Shown here one piece after another: positions 1-7,523 of a stretch of 64,000 bases of DNA (positions are counted from its first letter, which is position 1; every line of letters starts with the position of its first letter). The position numbers and the translations under genes were made by a program. The stretch spans positions 1-64,000 of the forward strand of contig CAKNHF010000009.1 of assembly GCA_930972465.1 (NCBI GenBank), read 5' to 3'. The stretch is from an uncultured Lachnospiraceae bacterium (GTDB taxonomy: Bacteria; Bacillota; Clostridia; Lachnospirales; Lachnospiraceae). The notes under the pieces are model-generated. The model saw only the letters and a list, made by a program, of their open reading frames with translations. It had not been told where the DNA came from and did not search any database.

Positions 1-1093
1 CCGGTGACGGTCCCATGTTCTCCAGTGTGTGGAGGAAACGGTAATCGTTCTTTGTGACCATATGGCGTCCGTCCATTCCGATGCCGGCCATCTCCAGTGT
101 AGCCCATACCGGGTCTCCGGAGAACAGTTCGTTGTAAGACGGAATTCTCGCGAACTTCACCATTCTGAACTTCATTACCATGTGATCGATGAGCTCCTGT
201 GCCTGCTCCTCTGTCAGGATGCCCTTCTCCAGGTCTCTCTGAATATAGATGTCGAGGAATGTGGAAATACGTCCGACACTCATTGCAGCTCCGTTCTGTG
301 TCTTGATCGCTGCAAGATATCCGAAGTACAGCCACTGTACAGCCTCTTTTGCGTTTGTCGCCGGCTTGGAAATATCATAACCGTAAGACTCCGCCATCTC
401 TTTCATACCGTTGAGCGCGCGGATCTGATCTGCGATCTCCTCACGAAGGCGGAAATCCGTTCCCTTCATTCCGTGTCTCTCGTACTCTACAAAGTCAGAC
501 TGCTTCTTCTCGATCAGATAGTCGATACCATAGAGAGCTACACGGCGGTAGTCGCCTACGATACGTCCTCTTCCGTAAGTGTCCGGAAGACCTGTGATGA
601 TCTTGTTGTGACGTGCTTTCTTCATCTCAGGAGTATAGATATCAAATACTGCCTGGTTGTGTGTCTTATGATATTTTGTAAAGATTTCATGCAGTTTTTC
701 ACTCGGTGTGTATCCGTATGTCGTACAAGCCTGCTCAGCCATCTTGATTCCGCCGTACGGCATGAACGCTCTCTTGAGCGGTTTGTCTGTCTGGAGACCA
801 ACTACCTGCTCCAGATCTTTCATCTCTTCATTGATATATCCCGGGCCATATGCTGTCAGACCGGAAACAACCTCTGTCTCCATGTCCAGAACGCCGCCCT
901 TTGCGCGCTCTTCTTTCTGCAGTTTGGAGAGTTCTCCCCAAAGTTTATTTGTCGCTTCTGTAGGCCCTGCCAGGAAAGACTCATCCCCGTCATACTGAGT
1001 ATAGTTGTGCTGGATGAAATCACGCACATTCACTTCCTCTTTCCAGAGATGACCTTTGAAGTCTGCCCACTGGTCAAAATTTGCTTTTGCCAT
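1..1093 (-). CDS. pflB: Pyruvate formate-lyase (formate C-acetyltransferase), 5' part
   Basis: Glycyl-radical enzyme that cleaves pyruvate with CoA to acetyl-CoA and formate in anaerobic fermentation; cytoplasmic. The gene runs off the left edge, so only the N-terminal roughly 364 residues are visible and the catalytic Cys pair and radical Gly are outside. The start MAKANFDQWADFKGHLWKE and the internal stretches GPGYINEEMKDLEQVVGLQT and GLPDTYGRGRIVGDYRR are typical of PflB. The ATG sits 7 bases after an excellent AGGAGG. It is transcribed away from the guanine deaminase gene behind it, from its own promoter near 1251-1280. An open frame on the opposite strand over the same bases is a shadow. 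Confidence 0.96.
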   Translation of the reverse strand, partial: MAKANFDQWADFKGHLWKEEVNVRDFIQHNYTQYDGDESFLAGPTEATNKLWGELSKLQKEERAKGGVLDMETEVVSGLTAYGPGYINEEMKDLEQVVGLQTDKPLKRAFMPYGGIKMAEQACTTYGYTPSEKLHEIFTKYHKTHNQAVFDIYTPEMKKARHNKIITGLPDTYGRGRIVGDYRRVALYGIDYLIEKKQSDFVEYERHGMKGTDFRLREEIADQIRALNGMKEMAESYGYDISKPATNAKEAVQWLYFGYLAAIKTQNGAAMSVGRISTFLDIYIQRDLEKGILTEEQAQELIDHMVMKFRMVKFARIPSYNELFSGDPVWATLEMAGIGMDGRHMVTKNDYRFLHTLENMGPSP

Positions 1094-1235
1094 TCGTAAA
1101 AACCTCCTCGTGAAATCTTTTCATATATGTTTCATTTCGGCGTGCCGCCGGTATTCCATGAAGCCGGTCCATATGGTTCCCCGCCTCTTTCATGCGCTAG
1201 TATATCATCGACTTTTGTAAAACGCAAGAGTAATT

Positions 1236-1280
1236 ATGATAATAGTTATCATTATATGCTTTGTACTTGATTTTGTACAA
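1236..1280 (-). promoter_or_regulatory. pflB promoter with overlapping palindromic operator
   Basis: On the minus strand a -35 TTGTAC (1275-1280) and a -10 TATAAT (1251-1256) are 18 bases apart. A 7-3-7 perfect inverted repeat, ATGATAATAGTTATCAT (1236-1252), overlaps the -10 and start site; read as 7-1-7 it resembles a Fur-type box with one mismatch. A second inverted repeat, TTTGTAC-N8-GTACAAA (1260-1281), covers the -35 and spacer. The promoter is clear; the identity of the regulator is not. Confidence 0.65.
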
Positions 1281-1311
1281 AATAAAGCATTTACACCTAT
1301 ATATTATACCA

Positions 1312-2658
1312 CTAAAAAAACAATTCTTTTCCTCTTACATACTTCGCCCTGACCTCTCTTTCATCCCCGAGATAGATCATGCGCTCCAGTCTGTCTCTCA
1401 GATTCATCTCCAGAGCTCCTGACAGACGGCTGTCATCCAGCACAACTGCGTCAAACTCATATCCCGGCTTAAAGTTTCCCACTTTTCCGAAAAAGGCTCC
1501 TCCGCCCCGGGTTGCCATATAAAACACCTCTTCCGCCGTCAGCGGCTTCCGGCTGCTGTCCTGAATCCTCCACCGCAGCTTGGACGCTCTGACGGCATGG
1601 GCCATAGCCGCAAACATATTTTCTGTGCTGCCTGCCGCCACATCGCTCCCCAGTCCCACATGAATTTCTTCGTCCAGGTACCGCTTCACCGGAGCGATAC
1701 CCGACGATACATTCATATTGGATTCCGGACAATGTGCGACAAAGACTCCGTTCTCCTTCATCCGCCGGATCTCTTCCTCCCCGCTGTAAACACAGTGCGC
1801 CATGATCGTTGGACCTCTTCCTCCGAACAGCCCGAAATGATCATAAACGTCCCCGTAAAACTCTGACCAGGGGCACAATTCCTTCACCCAGGCAATCTCC
1901 TCCGGGTTTTCCGAGAGATGGGACTGCACCGGCAGATTATATTTTCTCTGAAGTTCTCCCAGCCCCTCCATCAGCCGGTCCGTACAGGACGGCACGAACC
2001 GGGGCGTAAGAATCGGGCTTGTATTCTCATAGTTTCTCCCGCCGGCTTCTCTGAGCCAGGCCTCCGTCTCCGCCAGAGACTCTTCTGTGCTCTCACACAG
2101 GCCCTCCGGCGCGTTCCGGTCCATATTGACTTTCCCGATCCTGGTGACCAGCCCGCTTTTTTCCATCAGATCCATCAGCATCATCGTCGCCGGCCTGTGG
2201 ACCGTGGCGAAGATACAGGCTCTCGTGACGGCGCTCTTTCTCATGTTCTCAGCAAATATCCCATATGCTTTTTTGGCGTACTCCATTTCTCTATACTTTG
2301 TCTCTTCCGGAAAAGTATGGACCTCCAGCCAGTCCAGGAGTTCCAGATCCATTGCCGTTCCCCGGAACGGATACTGAGGCGCATGAGTATGCAGATCCAC
2401 AAGCCCCGGTATGATCAGGCAGTCCCCGAAATCACGGATAGGGTAGCCTCCCAGCCGGAAGGGCAGAGTCCGGTAGATCCCCTCCACCTTTCCGTCCTCG
2501 CACACCAGATAGCTGTTCTCACAGATCTCCAGTTCTGTCCTGCTTCTGCTGCTGATGATATTTCCTTTTAAAATTCTGACATCTCTCTTCTTCCACACTG
2601 TTCCGTCATCTCCCGCTCTCTTTTTCTGTTCTCTTTTCTGACTTTTCCCTCTGCTCAT
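1312..2658 (-). CDS. guaD: Guanine deaminase (amidohydrolase family)
   Basis: Converts guanine to xanthine in purine salvage/degradation, using one metal ion. The amidohydrolase HxH motif lies in VDLHTHAPQYPFRG, the signature that separates guanine deaminases from other members; further metal and catalytic segments are QSHLSENPEEI, MAHCVYSGEEEI, VAHCPESNMN and GLGSDVAAG. The start is uncertain: the frame opens at a TTG at 2694, an ATG at 2658 (reported) follows a weak GGACAGAGGG, and a GTG at 2598 would give about 428 residues, the usual family size, dropping a very basic leader (SRGKSQKREQKKR). It lies 64 bases downstream of the XdhC-like gene, probably in one operon; the xanthine formed would be the substrate of a molybdenum hydroxylase. 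Confidence 0.92.
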   Translation of the reverse strand: MSRGKSQKREQKKRAGDDGTVWKKRDVRILKGNIISSRSRTELEICENSYLVCEDGKVEGIYRTLPFRLGGYPIRDFGDCLIIPGLVDLHTHAPQYPFRGTAMDLELLDWLEVHTFPEETKYREMEYAKKAYGIFAENMRKSAVTRACIFATVHRPATMMLMDLMEKSGLVTRIGKVNMDRNAPEGLCESTEESLAETEAWLREAGGRNYENTSPILTPRFVPSCTDRLMEGLGELQRKYNLPVQSHLSENPEEIAWVKELCPWSEFYGDVYDHFGLFGGRGPTIMAHCVYSGEEEIRRMKENGVFVAHCPESNMNVSSGIAPVKRYLDEEIHVGLGSDVAAGSTENMFAAMAHAVRASKLRWRIQDSSRKPLTAEEVFYMATRGGGAFFGKVGNFKPGYEFDAVVLDDSRLSGALEMNLRDRLERMIYLGDEREVRAKYVRGKELFF

Positions 2659-2722
2659 CCCTCTGTCCGGCTGCTGCGCCGGCACTGTCCGCAACCGGAT
2701 TCCCTGTGCATCCTCCGAAGAT

Positions 2723-3694
2723 TCAAACCAGTTCCATCATCACTTCCACCACGCCGCCGCAGACCATTCCTTCGTCCTCCGCCGCGTCCGCGGACATATC
2801 CACCCGACAGATCTGGAAGGCGGGCTGCCCGGAGTGCATCATCAGGAGCGCCTTCCGGATGATCTCTCTCTCTACACATCCTCCGCCGATGGTGTCCACG
2901 GTTCTTCCATCCTCAAATATGAGCATCTTTGTCCCCACACTCCTGGGCGCTGACCCTTTCCGTGAAATGATCGTCGCCAGCACTTTCCGACGCTCTTCTT
3001 CGGCTGTCAGTGCCTCCATCATCTCTCCGGAATATCCCCCGCCTTTCTGTCGGCTGTTTTTCACCTGTATGATCTCCGCCATAACGGACACCGCAATCTC
3101 CTCCGGCGTCTCCGCCCCGATCTTCAGTCCGATAGGCGCATGAACCTCATCCAGAGTCTCCCTTGCGATCCCGCTCTCTTCCAGCTGATCTTTTACGATT
3201 GCCACTCTCCTCCTGCTGCCCATCATCCCCACATAGGCGCCGGCCTTATGGAGGATCTGTTCCAGGCAGATCCTGTCATAGCGGTGTCCTCTGGTGACGA
3301 TGACAAACCAGGAATCCGAGTCTCCCGGGATCTTCTCAAGTGCGTCCTCAAAGGGCTCACAGATCACCCGGTCTGCCCCCGCTGCTCTGGCGTTATCCGC
3401 GAACTTCGGACGGTCCTCGAGAACCGTCACCGTAAACCCCAGCATCTTTCCCATCTTTATAATCGGTATGGAGACATGCCCGGCGCCGCAGATGATCAGT
3501 TTCGCCGGCCTGCCGATCCGCTCCCGGAAGACGTCCTTCCCGTTTTCTTTCGCCGTGCTCGGACCGGTCTCCGGATCGTTCCCTGAAAGAATCCGTTTCT
3601 CTCCGGCATGTTGCCCCCGGAGAATCGTCTCGGTATAGACGTCCCCCTCTCCTTTCTCCAGTGTTTCCCTTAGTTGTCGGTAAAATCCTATCAT
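2723..3694 (-). CDS. XdhC/CoxI-family molybdenum-hydroxylase maturation protein, inverted domain order
   Basis: Accessory factor that binds molybdenum cofactor and helps sulfurate or insert it in xanthine-dehydrogenase-type enzymes. Two XdhC domains are visible, but in reverse of the usual order: the Rossmann domain comes first (GAGHVS at about residues 70-75, then VTVLEDRPKFADNA, VIVTRGHRYD, GMMGSRRRV, APIGLKIGAETPEEIAVSV), and the CoxI-type domain comes last (IISRKGSAPRSVGTKML, TIGGGCVE, about 238-275). The final part, DEGMVCGGVVEVMMELV, matches the Cys-containing end of the CoxI domain. The start has a strong AGGAAGGAG. It precedes guanine deaminase and follows a molybdopterin-binding gene, supporting a purine-hydroxylase role; no hydroxylase subunits are in the window. 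Confidence 0.88.
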   Translation of the reverse strand: MIGFYRQLRETLEKGEGDVYTETILRGQHAGEKRILSGNDPETGPSTAKENGKDVFRERIGRPAKLIICGAGHVSIPIIKMGKMLGFTVTVLEDRPKFADNARAAGADRVICEPFEDALEKIPGDSDSWFVIVTRGHRYDRICLEQILHKAGAYVGMMGSRRRVAIVKDQLEESGIARETLDEVHAPIGLKIGAETPEEIAVSVMAEIIQVKNSRQKGGGYSGEMMEALTAEEERRKVLATIISRKGSAPRSVGTKMLIFEDGRTVDTIGGGCVEREIIRKALLMMHSGQPAFQICRVDMSADAAEDEGMVCGGVVEVMMELV

Positions 3695-3831
3695 CTGTCA
3701 CTCTCCTTCCTGTAAGTATCCGTCACTTTTCTTCGTACGATTTACGCGCCATTTGTATGGCCGGACTGTCTCTTCCCATCTTCCTGCATTTTCCCGGGAA
3801 AGTCAAACCGCTCTGAAATCTGAGTAGTGCC

Positions 3832-3860
3832 TTGCACGCCCCGTCCAGATATGCTATATT
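3832..3860 (+). promoter_or_regulatory. Promoter of antisense (antitoxin) RNA
   Basis: -35 TTGCAC (3832-3837) and -10 TATATT (3855-3860) with an ideal 17-base spacer. Transcription would start near 3867 and run toward the small toxin gene on the other strand. No open frame follows, which fits an untranslated regulator. Confidence 0.65.
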
Positions 3861-3866
3861 AAAGAT

Positions 3867-3958
3867 GTAAAGGGAAACCGAAAGCGGCTTACCCCGAAAG
3901 CTAATAGCTGTTATTTAAGAACAGCCGTCACTATTCGCAGTAGTGGCGGCTATTTCTT
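3867..3958 (+). ncRNA. Putative antisense RNA antitoxin of a type I system
   Basis: The predicted transcript from the promoter at 3832-3860 is about 90 nt. It ends in a hairpin, stem AGCCGTCACTA / TAGTGGCGGCT (about 3922-3951) followed by ATTTCTTG, that overlaps the 3' end of the toxin frame on the other strand. The RNA is therefore complementary to the 3' region of the toxin message. Its first part (3872-3895) also reappears, inverted, in the toxin leader at 4097-4123. Existence and ends are inferred from sequence only. Confidence 0.55.
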
Positions 3959-4123
3959 GTCCTTGAAAATCTGATAACACAGACCGACAAGGGCAACAAT
4001 GAAAATTAATAACTGGATCAAATCCGAATATGTAACATTCATCGGCATCGCCCCCCTTTCTTTCGTCTGGAGGGTTTGCCTCTCCGAAAAATCAGAGGGT
4101 AAGCCGCCCGGCCTCGGTTTCCC
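3872..4123. repeat. Inverted repeat flanking the toxin gene
   Basis: The left copy (3872-3895) reads GGGAAACCG-N3-GCGGCTTACCCC on the plus strand. The right copy (4097-4123) is its inverted match with a few extra bases, so on the minus strand the toxin leader carries GGGAAACCG...CGGCTTACCC. As a result the 5' end of the toxin message is complementary to its own 3' region and resembles the 5' end of the antisense RNA. Confidence 0.8.
3950..4042 (-). CDS. Small holin-like membrane toxin (type I toxin)
   Basis: A 30-residue peptide beginning MNVTYSDLIQLLIFIV, continuing ALVGLCYQIF and ending KDKK. It has one hydrophobic membrane segment (about residues 8-26) and a short charged tail, the pattern of the 'putative holin-like toxin' family of Firmicutes. 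Such peptides insert in the host membrane and are silenced by an antisense RNA. A G-rich Shine-Dalgarno (AAGGGGGG) precedes two in-frame ATGs; the inner one (4042) is better spaced, the outer (4048) would add Met-Pro. The 3' end is covered by a convergent antisense transcript. Too short for routine ORF calling. Recognition is by pattern, not by search. Confidence 0.72.
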   Translation of the reverse strand: MNVTYSDLIQLLIFIVALVGLCYQIFKDKK

Positions 4124-4230
4124 TGTCCATATGGTAGCATAGCGGCATCAGACAGGCAATATCTTTTTCGTTCAATTGCTTCGCTATCTCCAAATGCCTC
4201 TGTGGCCTTTTATTCTTTGATTCCAGCCAA

Positions 4231-4277
4231 TTTTAAATGTTCTTTAAACATCTATTTTAAATGTTCTTTAAACATCT
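4231..4277. repeat. Two 23-bp direct repeats, one base apart
   Basis: A 23-bp unit beginning TTTTAAATGTTC and ending AAACATCT occurs at 4231-4253 and 4255-4277. Each contains the interrupted palindrome ATGTT-CTTTA-AACAT. It lies in the noncoding stretch 4131-4358, which shows no other clear feature. It could be a regulator site; no partner is identified. Confidence 0.7.
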
Positions 4278-4356
4278 TAATGACAAAACAGCCGAATAAG
4301 CGATTAGTGAATCTCTAAAAGTGGGTACAACCTCAGTTTTCCCTTTCTCCATATCA

Positions 4357-4407
4357 AAAAAGAAATGCCTCTTTCCCTTATAAATACAGGGATCGTGGCA
4401 TTTCTTT
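4357..4407 (-). terminator. Terminator of the molybdopterin-binding gene
   Basis: A perfect 11-bp stem, AAAGAAATGCC (4359-4369) with GGCATTTCTTT (4397-4407), enclosing a smaller CCCT/AGGG hairpin. On the minus strand it ends in TTTCTTTTTT just after the stop of the gene at 4426. Confidence 0.75.
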
Positions 4408-4425
4408 ATACTCAGTATTCAGTTC

Positions 4426-5442
4426 CTACTTCCCGAATCCGCAGTTCGGGAACGTACACACCTCGCAGTTCAGGCAGAGTCCGCCTTCCCCGAGTATAGT
4501 AAAGTCCTCCGCACAGAGCCTCTCTCCCGCCGCGATCCGGGGCAGCACAAGATCAAAGATCGTCCGTTTTGAATACATCACACACCCTGGCAGTCCCATC
4601 ACCGGAACATTCCCGGCATACGCCAGCATGAACATGGCTCCCGGAAGAACCGGCGCGCCGTAGGTAATGACCTCATCCGCGGCGTTGCGGATAGCGAGCG
4701 GAGTCCGATCATCCGGATCCACGCTCATTCCACCGGTACATACGACCATCTCTGCGCCTTTTCGTATCCATTCTTTTATCGCCTCTGTCACCAGATCGGA
4801 ATCATCGCTGCAGAGCGTATCTCCCAGCACTTCCATTCCCGCCTCTTCAAGCTTTCTCTTAACCACAGGAGTAAACCGGTCTTTGATCCTGCCGTGATAA
4901 ACCTCGTTTCCTGTGGTGACAATCCCGGCTTTCATGGTGCGAAAGGGTAGGATCTGAAAGATCGGTTCGTCCCCGCAGAGTTCTTTCACACGGTTCATCT
5001 TTTCCTCCTCAATGACGAGAGGAACAACCCGCATCCCGACGATCTTATCTCCCTTTTCCACAGGGAAATTTCCGTGGCGCGAAGCCAGCACGATCTGTCC
5101 CAAAGCATTGACCGTATTCAGCTTCTCCCTGTCAACCTTGAGAAGTCCGGCACATTCTGCCGTAAGTTCAATCTTGCCTTCCTTCGGCTCGGAAGCCTTC
5201 ATGTGCTCTCCCTGGCATACCTGGCGGAGAATTTCCGCTGCATCGTTCTCGTGGAGCATTCCTTCCTGAGCTTCCCAGACATACAGATTTTCCTTTCCCA
5301 CGGAGAGCAGAACCGGAATATCCTCCTCCGTCACAATATGTCCTTTGCGGAACACCGCATCTTTTGTAACTCCCGGGATAATCTGTGTAATATCATGACA
5401 CAGTACACTTCCCACTGCATCTTCCGTTCTGATCAGCTTCAT
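4426..5442 (-). CDS. Molybdopterin-binding protein (MoeA/MogA-like) with C-terminal Cys cluster
   Basis: Contains a molybdopterin-binding (MoCF biosynthesis) domain: GIVTTGNEVYHGRIKDRF, then DDSDLVTEAI, VVCTGGMSVDPDDRTPLAI, and GLPGCVMYSKRTIFDLVLP near the end. Such proteins bind the pterin of molybdenum cofactor in maturation or storage. The last residues hold a Cys cluster, LNCEVCTFPNCGFGK, suggesting a metal or Fe-S site not present in MoeA. The start has AAAGGAG 9 bases upstream. Close to XdhC and guanine deaminase genes, which points to service of a molybdenum hydroxylase for purines. The precise reaction is not known from sequence. Confidence 0.85.
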   Translation of the reverse strand: MKLIRTEDAVGSVLCHDITQIIPGVTKDAVFRKGHIVTEEDIPVLLSVGKENLYVWEAQEGMLHENDAAEILRQVCQGEHMKASEPKEGKIELTAECAGLLKVDREKLNTVNALGQIVLASRHGNFPVEKGDKIVGMRVVPLVIEEEKMNRVKELCGDEPIFQILPFRTMKAGIVTTGNEVYHGRIKDRFTPVVKRKLEEAGMEVLGDTLCSDDSDLVTEAIKEWIRKGAEMVVCTGGMSVDPDDRTPLAIRNAADEVITYGAPVLPGAMFMLAYAGNVPVMGLPGCVMYSKRTIFDLVLPRIAAGERLCAEDFTILGEGGLCLNCEVCTFPNCGFGK

Positions 5443-5519
5443 TTCATCACTCCTTTGTTCTCAGCCGAACGTTTCTTCGCATCTTCTTACAGTTTTTCTC
5501 CGCCGGAACAGCACAGCAC

Positions 5520-7451
5520 TTAATCCTCTTTCTCCTTCAGCGATACATTCCCAAGATCTTTCAGCCAGACGGCAACACATGCATCGCTCGGCATTCTCCA
5601 GTCTCCCCTCGGAGAAAGAGCCACCGTACCGATCTTCGGACCGTCCGGAAGGCATGAACGCTTAAACTGCTGAGAGAAAAATCTGCGGCAGAAGGTTTCC
5701 AGCCATTTCAGAATCGTAACATTGTCGTATTCATCTTTAAATGTCATTTCGGCCAGTCGGAAGATCTTGCTCGGTTCATATCCGAACCTGAGCATATAAT
5801 AGAGAAAGAAATCATGAAGTTCATAAGGTCCTACAAGATCTTCCGTCTTCTGCGCAATGTCCCCGTCTTTCGGCGGAAGAAGTTCCGGACTTACCGGTGT
5901 GTCGAGCACATCGTAAAGTACTTTTTTCAGCTTTTCATCTTTTGTGTCATCCGCCGCGTATTTTACCAGATGACGCACAAGTGTTTTCGGCACAGACGCG
6001 TTTACCCCATACATGGACATATGATCCCCGTTGTATGTGGCCCAGCCAAGAGCCAGTTCCGACATGTCGCCGGTTCCGATCACCATTCCCCATGTCTTAT
6101 TCGCAATGTCCATGAGCACCTGTGTTCGCTCTCTGGCCTGGGAGTTCTCATAGGTTACGCTGTGATCATCAGGATCCTGTCCGATATCCCGGAAATGGAT
6201 ATTTACCGCATCCGCAATGGGGACCTCCTTCAGTGTTGCCCCAACCTGCCGCGCCATCTCACAGGCATTCTGATAAGTTCTGTCAGTCGTACCGAAACAG
6301 GGCATGGTCACTGCAAGGATATCCTTCTTGTCCCTGCCCAGCATGTCAAATGCCCGGGCTGTCACGAGAAGCGCCAGCGTGGAATCAAGTCCTCCGGAGA
6401 TTCCCACCACTGCGGTTCTGGAATTGGTGTGCGCGAGCCTCTTCTTAAGCCCCATGGCCTGAATCGTGAGAATTTCCTCGCAGCGCTGTGCTCTTGCCGT
6501 CTCATCAGACGGGACAAACGGTTTCTTCGGAAAGGTTCTGCTGAGTCTGGTCCTCTCCGCTTCTATATAAAACGGAACTCTGATCAGCTCCCTCTTCCCG
6601 CTGAGCTGAAACGTGGTATTCTTTCTTCTCTCCGCAATGATCCTCTGAATGTCCAGTTCCGAATAGATGATCTCATTGTGATAGCGCCGCGCCTCTTTCA
6701 GTATCGTTCCATTCTCGGCAATGATATTGTGTCCCCCGAATACCAGATCCGTGGTCGATTCCCCTTCTCCTGCATTGGCATAAATGTACCCGGCAATCAG
6801 CCGCGCGGACTGTCCTGAGATCAGTTCCCGTCGATAGCTGTCTTTTCCTATGGTCTCATCGCTGGCCGAACAGTTGACGATCACCGTCGCCCCCTCGACA
6901 GCGGCCCCGATGCTCGGCGGAACAGGAGACCATACATCCTCACAGATCTCCGCGGACACGATCAGATTCTCCATGGCAGTGGCCTGAAACAGGATCTGCG
7001 GCCCGAACGGAACCTGATCTCCATCAAAGGATATATATCCGGCCTTCTTCGGTCCCGGCGTAAACTGACGCATCTCATAGAATTCTCCGTAATTGGGGAG
7101 AAATGTTTTTGTGGTCAGTCCGAGAATTTTTCCTCTGTTCAGAGCTGCGGCCACATTATAAAGCTTTCCTTCAATATCAAGCGGCACCCCGACAAAGACC
7201 AGGATGTCTTTGTCCGCCGTATACTCCGCCAGCTCATACAGCGCAGACTTTGCCGCGCTCAGGAGAACATCATGGGTAAACAGATCTCCGCATGTATATC
7301 CTGTAATGCATAATTCCGGAAATGCTATGATCTTCGCTCCGTTTTCCCACGCCTCTCTGATATCATACTTTATCTTCTCTGTGTTGTACGCAACATCTGC
7401 CACCCGGATATCCGGAGTCGCTGCAGCTACCCTGACAAATCCATGTTTCAT
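5520..7451 (-). CDS. nadE: Glutamine-dependent NAD+ synthetase
   Basis: Last step of NAD synthesis: amidates deamido-NAD using ammonia from glutamine. Two domains are visible: an N-terminal nitrilase-type glutaminase with Glu in IIAFPELCITGY, Lys in TKTFLPNYGEFYE and Cys in VSAEICEDVW; and a C-terminal NAD synthetase domain with the P-loop VGISGGLDSTLALL. About 643 residues, normal for the long form. The ATG at 7451 (MKHGFVRVAAATPDIRVAD) follows GAAAGGCGGG; the frame is open 14 codons further upstream, but without a site. Follows hslO after a short gap with a small hairpin (7476-7500). Confidence 0.95.
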   Translation of the reverse strand: MKHGFVRVAAATPDIRVADVAYNTEKIKYDIREAWENGAKIIAFPELCITGYTCGDLFTHDVLLSAAKSALYELAEYTADKDILVFVGVPLDIEGKLYNVAAALNRGKILGLTTKTFLPNYGEFYEMRQFTPGPKKAGYISFDGDQVPFGPQILFQATAMENLIVSAEICEDVWSPVPPSIGAAVEGATVIVNCSASDETIGKDSYRRELISGQSARLIAGYIYANAGEGESTTDLVFGGHNIIAENGTILKEARRYHNEIIYSELDIQRIIAERRKNTTFQLSGKRELIRVPFYIEAERTRLSRTFPKKPFVPSDETARAQRCEEILTIQAMGLKKRLAHTNSRTAVVGISGGLDSTLALLVTARAFDMLGRDKKDILAVTMPCFGTTDRTYQNACEMARQVGATLKEVPIADAVNIHFRDIGQDPDDHSVTYENSQARERTQVLMDIANKTWGMVIGTGDMSELALGWATYNGDHMSMYGVNASVPKTLVRHLVKYAADDTKDEKLKKVLYDVLDTPVSPELLPPKDGDIAQKTEDLVGPYELHDFFLYYMLRFGYEPSKIFRLAEMTFKDEYDNVTILKWLETFCRRFFSQQFKRSCLPDGPKIGTVALSPRGDWRMPSDACVAVWLKDLGNVSLKEKED

Positions 7452-7523
7452 ATTTTCCCGCCTTTCTCCCTTCGCCAGGCGGATATTTCCCATCCGCCTG
7501 TGTTCCGGTCCATTTTTTGATTT

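Noticed and set aside
29-1099. 356-codon plus-strand open frame
   Set aside because: It is the exact antisense of pflB; the product is Cys/Leu-rich without any recognisable domain.
7476-7500. Terminator between hslO and nadE
   Set aside because: CAGGCGGAT/ATCCGCCTG can pair, but no T-run follows on the minus strand and the genes look co-transcribed.
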